A program made the position numbers and the translations under genes. Of a DNA stretch of 64,000 nt, positions 61,913 through 64,000 are shown piece by piece. A model generated the notes under the pieces. It was not told the DNA's origin. It did no database searches and saw only the letters and a list, made by a program, of their open reading frames with translations. Source of the DNA: VMCP01 sp964415065 (GTDB taxonomy: Bacteria > Bacteroidota > Bacteroidia > NS11-12g > UBA955); NCBI GenBank assembly GCA_964415065.1, contig CAYPYX010000009.1, positions 1 to 64,000 of the forward strand. Reading direction: 5' to 3'. The stretch's first letter is position 1, and the number at the start of each line of letters is the position of its first letter.

Positions 61913-64000
61913 CTGCTTGCTCAGCATCGTGTACTTTTTTGAATCCTGTAGCTGGGCTAGCGCTACTCTTTCTTCCAATGTATCTCAAGGAAATCGGGAA
62001 GTCATATCGATGTAAATGTAACCATGCGCCTTGATTTTTAGGTTCTTCCTGCGCCCACACAAATTCAGCACCTTGGTATTTAGCAAAGATTTCATCCAGC
62101 TTCCATTCGGGTAAAGGATATAATTGTTCAATACGAATTATAGCAACATCGTTGTGTTGATTTTGCTCCTTTTCTGCAAGTAAATCATAGTAAATTTTAC
62201 CAGAACATAATACGACTCTGCGCACTTTTGAGGCAACATGATTGTCGTCGATCAATTCTTGGAATTGTCCTTCGCTTAAATCATTTAATGTACTCACGCA
62301 TTTTGGATGGCGCAATAATGATTTGGGACTCATTACAATTAGAGGCATGGTAAAATCTCTTTTTAATTGTCTGCGCAATGCATGATATAAGTTTGCAGGC
62401 GTTGTGCAATTCAAAACCTGCATATTAGTTCCCGCACAGAGTTGTAAGAAACGCTCTAATCGAGCTGAACTGTGCTCCGGACCTTGTCCCTCATAACCGT
62501 GAGGCAATAACATGGTTAAACCACTGAACTTGCTCCATTTGGCTTCTGCAGATGCAATGAACTGGTCAATCATAATTTGAGCTCCATTTGCAAAATCTCC
62601 AAATTGTGCTTCCCAGATTGTCAAATGTTTTGGTGTTGTGGTGCTGTATCCATATTCAAATCCTAAAGCAGCATATTCGCTCAATAATGAGTTATAAGCG
62701 TTGAATTTGCCTTGGTTTGGGGAAATATTCTGAAGAGGAACATATTCTTGTTCTCCGATTTCTTGTTTAATAACGGCATGTCGGTGAGAAAAAGTTCCGC
62801 GTTCAACGTCTTGTCCTACAATTCTTACGTTGTGTCCTTCGTTCAACAAAGTACCATAAGCAAGGAGTTCACCCATTGCCCAATCGATGGTGCCGATATC
62901 GATCATTTTTTTACGATCGGCGAAAAGACTTTGAACTTTTTTGATGGGTTGAATATCTGCTGGAATAGTAGCTATAGCATCCCCAACCTTTTTCAATGTG
63001 TTTAAATCAACAGCAGTTTTTGCTGGGATCTGAATGTCTTTTACTCCTGGATGCTTATAACCCTCCCAAGTGTTTTTAATTGCACTGGGTGAGGGTTTGA
63101 ATTCACCTTTGGCTTCTTCAAATTTCTCTTGCAATAAAGTTTGGAATTGAGTTTCCATTTCTTTTGCTAAAGCTGCATCAATTTCACCGCGAGTTAATAG
63201 TTGTTGTTTATATATTTCTCTCGGATTTGGGTGTTTATCAATTAATTTGTACAGTTCTGGCTGAGTGAAACGAGGTTCGTCTCCTTCGTTATGTCCGTAC
63301 TTGCGATATCCTAAAAGGTCGATGAAAATATCGGAATTAAATTCATTTCTATACGCCATTGCCAGCTTAACTGCATGCACTACTGCTTCTAAATCGTCGG
63401 CATTTACGTGTAAAACTGGACACAATGTAACCTTTGCAACATCCGTGCAATAGGTGGAGGTTCTTGAATCCAAATAGTTGGTGGTAAATCCAATTTGGTT
63501 ATTAGTAACCATGTGGATGGTACCTCCAACATAATATGCTTCAAGTCCACTCATTTGAACTACTTCGTAAACGATTCCTTGCCCTGCAACTGCTGCATCG
63601 CCATGAATTAAAATTGGACAGATTTTATTTACGTCGTTGTTGTATTTTTCATCTAATTTGGCTCTAACCAATCCTTTTACAACGGGATTTACCGCTTCCA
63701 AATGGGAAGGGTTGTCAGCTAAGCGCAAATGCACTTTTTTGCCAGCGGCTGTTTCAACATCCACGCTATAACCTAAATGGTATTTTACATCCCCTTCAAA
63801 ATCGTCAAAATCTCCACCTTGAAACACTTTTCCTTCAAATTCAGAAAAGATTTGAGCGTAGGTTTTATTGAAAATATTGGCTAATACATTCAAACGACCG
63901 CGATGTGCCATACCTAAAACGAATTCTTCCACACCCAATCCAGAACCGTATTGTATTACGGCATCAAGAGCAGGAATTAATGCTTCAAGTCCTTCTAAAG
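61887..64000 (-). CDS. sucA: 2-oxoglutarate dehydrogenase E1 component (partial, N-terminus beyond the window)
   Basis: The frame stays open to the window edge, so about 704 C-terminal residues of an expected 900-930 are present. Reading from the edge gives GLEALIPALD, then VEEFVLGMAHRGRLNVLANIF, the hallmark of the E1 enzyme that binds thiamine diphosphate. Further blocks are HGDAAVAGQGIVYEV, YRKYGHNEGDEPRFTQP and, in the transketolase-like half, EAQFGDFANGAQIMIDQF. The enzyme decarboxylates 2-oxoglutarate in the TCA cycle and passes the succinyl group to E2. The E2 gene (sucB) is not seen downstream: the next gene, rlmD, is convergent. Confidence 0.96.
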   Translation of the reverse strand, partial: LEGLEALIPALDAVIQYGSGLGVEEFVLGMAHRGRLNVLANIFNKTYAQIFSEFEGKVFQGGDFDDFEGDVKYHLGYSVDVETAAGKKVHLRLADNPSHLEAVNPVVKGLVRAKLDEKYNNDVNKICPILIHGDAAVAGQGIVYEVVQMSGLEAYYVGGTIHMVTNNQIGFTTNYLDSRTSTYCTDVAKVTLCPVLHVNADDLEAVVHAVKLAMAYRNEFNSDIFIDLLGYRKYGHNEGDEPRFTQPELYKLIDKHPNPREIYKQQLLTRGEIDAALAKEMETQFQTLLQEKFEEAKGEFKPSPSAIKNTWEGYKHPGVKDIQIPAKTAVDLNTLKKVGDAIATIPADIQPIKKVQSLFADRKKMIDIGTIDWAMGELLAYGTLLNEGHNVRIVGQDVERGTFSHRHAVIKQEIGEQEYVPLQNISPNQGKFNAYNSLLSEYAALGFEYGYSTTTPKHLTIWEAQFGDFANGAQIMIDQFIASAEAKWSKFSGLTMLLPHGYEGQGPEHSSARLERFLQLCAGTNMQVLNCTTPANLYHALRRQLKRDFTMPLIVMSPKSLLRHPKCVSTLNDLSEGQFQELIDDNHVASKVRRVVLCSGKIYYDLLAEKEQNQHNDVAIIRIEQLYPLPEWKLDEIFAKYQGAEFVWAQEEPKNQGAWLHLHRYDFPISLRYIGRKSSASPATGFKKVHDAEQAEIVAQAFA

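Noticed and set aside
1..64000. tRNA, rRNA, transposase, integrase or prophage genes
   Set aside because: None of the hallmark sequences was recognised in either strand by eye. A covariance-model scan would settle small RNAs.

Overview
This window comes from the chromosome of a low-GC member of the Bacteroidota. The evidence is consistent across its length. Four secreted proteins end in type IX secretion (T9SS) sorting domains. There are three large TonB-dependent receptors, one of them paired with a DUF4249 lipoprotein, and four DUF1573 proteins. Several upstream regions carry the Bacteroidota -7 box TAnnTTTG, and Shine-Dalgarno sequences are largely absent. I cannot assign a genus. No rRNA, tRNA, insertion sequence, prophage or CRISPR array was recognised. 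A 100-base run of N (42472-42571) marks a scaffold gap.

Region 1 (1-13.6 kb). After an exported coiled-coil protein and a small membrane protein comes the most unusual part of the window, a run of nine same-strand genes (2060-13571). They encode an HMG-CoA reductase fused to an APH-type kinase, a CDP-archaeol-synthase-like membrane protein, a PEP-synthase-like phosphotransferase or ligase, a short UbiA-like membrane protein, a SAM methyltransferase, a PlsC-like acyltransferase, a fatty-acid desaturase, a purple-acid-type phosphatase and an unknown protein. Tight spacing and one start/stop overlap suggest a single operon. The combination suggests synthesis of an undescribed, possibly isoprenoid-containing, membrane lipid. 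The product is inference.

Region 2 (13.8-23.2 kb). A secreted GH13 amylase-like enzyme is followed by an MBOAT O-acyltransferase with an SGNH-like partner. A TonB-dependent receptor on the opposite strand lies behind a clear TPP riboswitch, so it probably imports thiamine compounds. Diverging from it is a PLP enzyme of the ACC deaminase/D-cysteine desulfhydrase family.

Region 3 (23.3-38.6 kb). A minus-strand group holds four DUF1573 proteins and a SIMPL protein. It is followed by the core rimP-nusA-infB set, with structured leaders, and a cyclophilin lipoprotein. Then come murQ, a DUF2452 protein, asd with a tiny lipoprotein, a degenerate TrpF-like protein, pyruvate dehydrogenase E2 and thyA.

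Region 4 (38.8-49.3 kb). A TonB receptor/DUF4249 pair precedes a 19-bp tandem repeat interrupted by the scaffold gap. Next are a ureohydrolase-fold protein that has lost its metal ligands, a PaaE-like flavin/2Fe-2S reductase and a 1339-residue multidomain T9SS protein.

Region 5 (49.5-64 kb). rluD and a 5'-nucleotidase split into two genes run on the minus strand. Opposite them are a lamin-tail T9SS protein, a TonB receptor and a T9SS endonuclease I, which together suggest use of extracellular nucleic acid. Then come nadC, a thioredoxin-like lipoprotein, an RlmD-type rRNA methyltransferase and the 3' part of 2-oxoglutarate dehydrogenase E1, which runs off the window.
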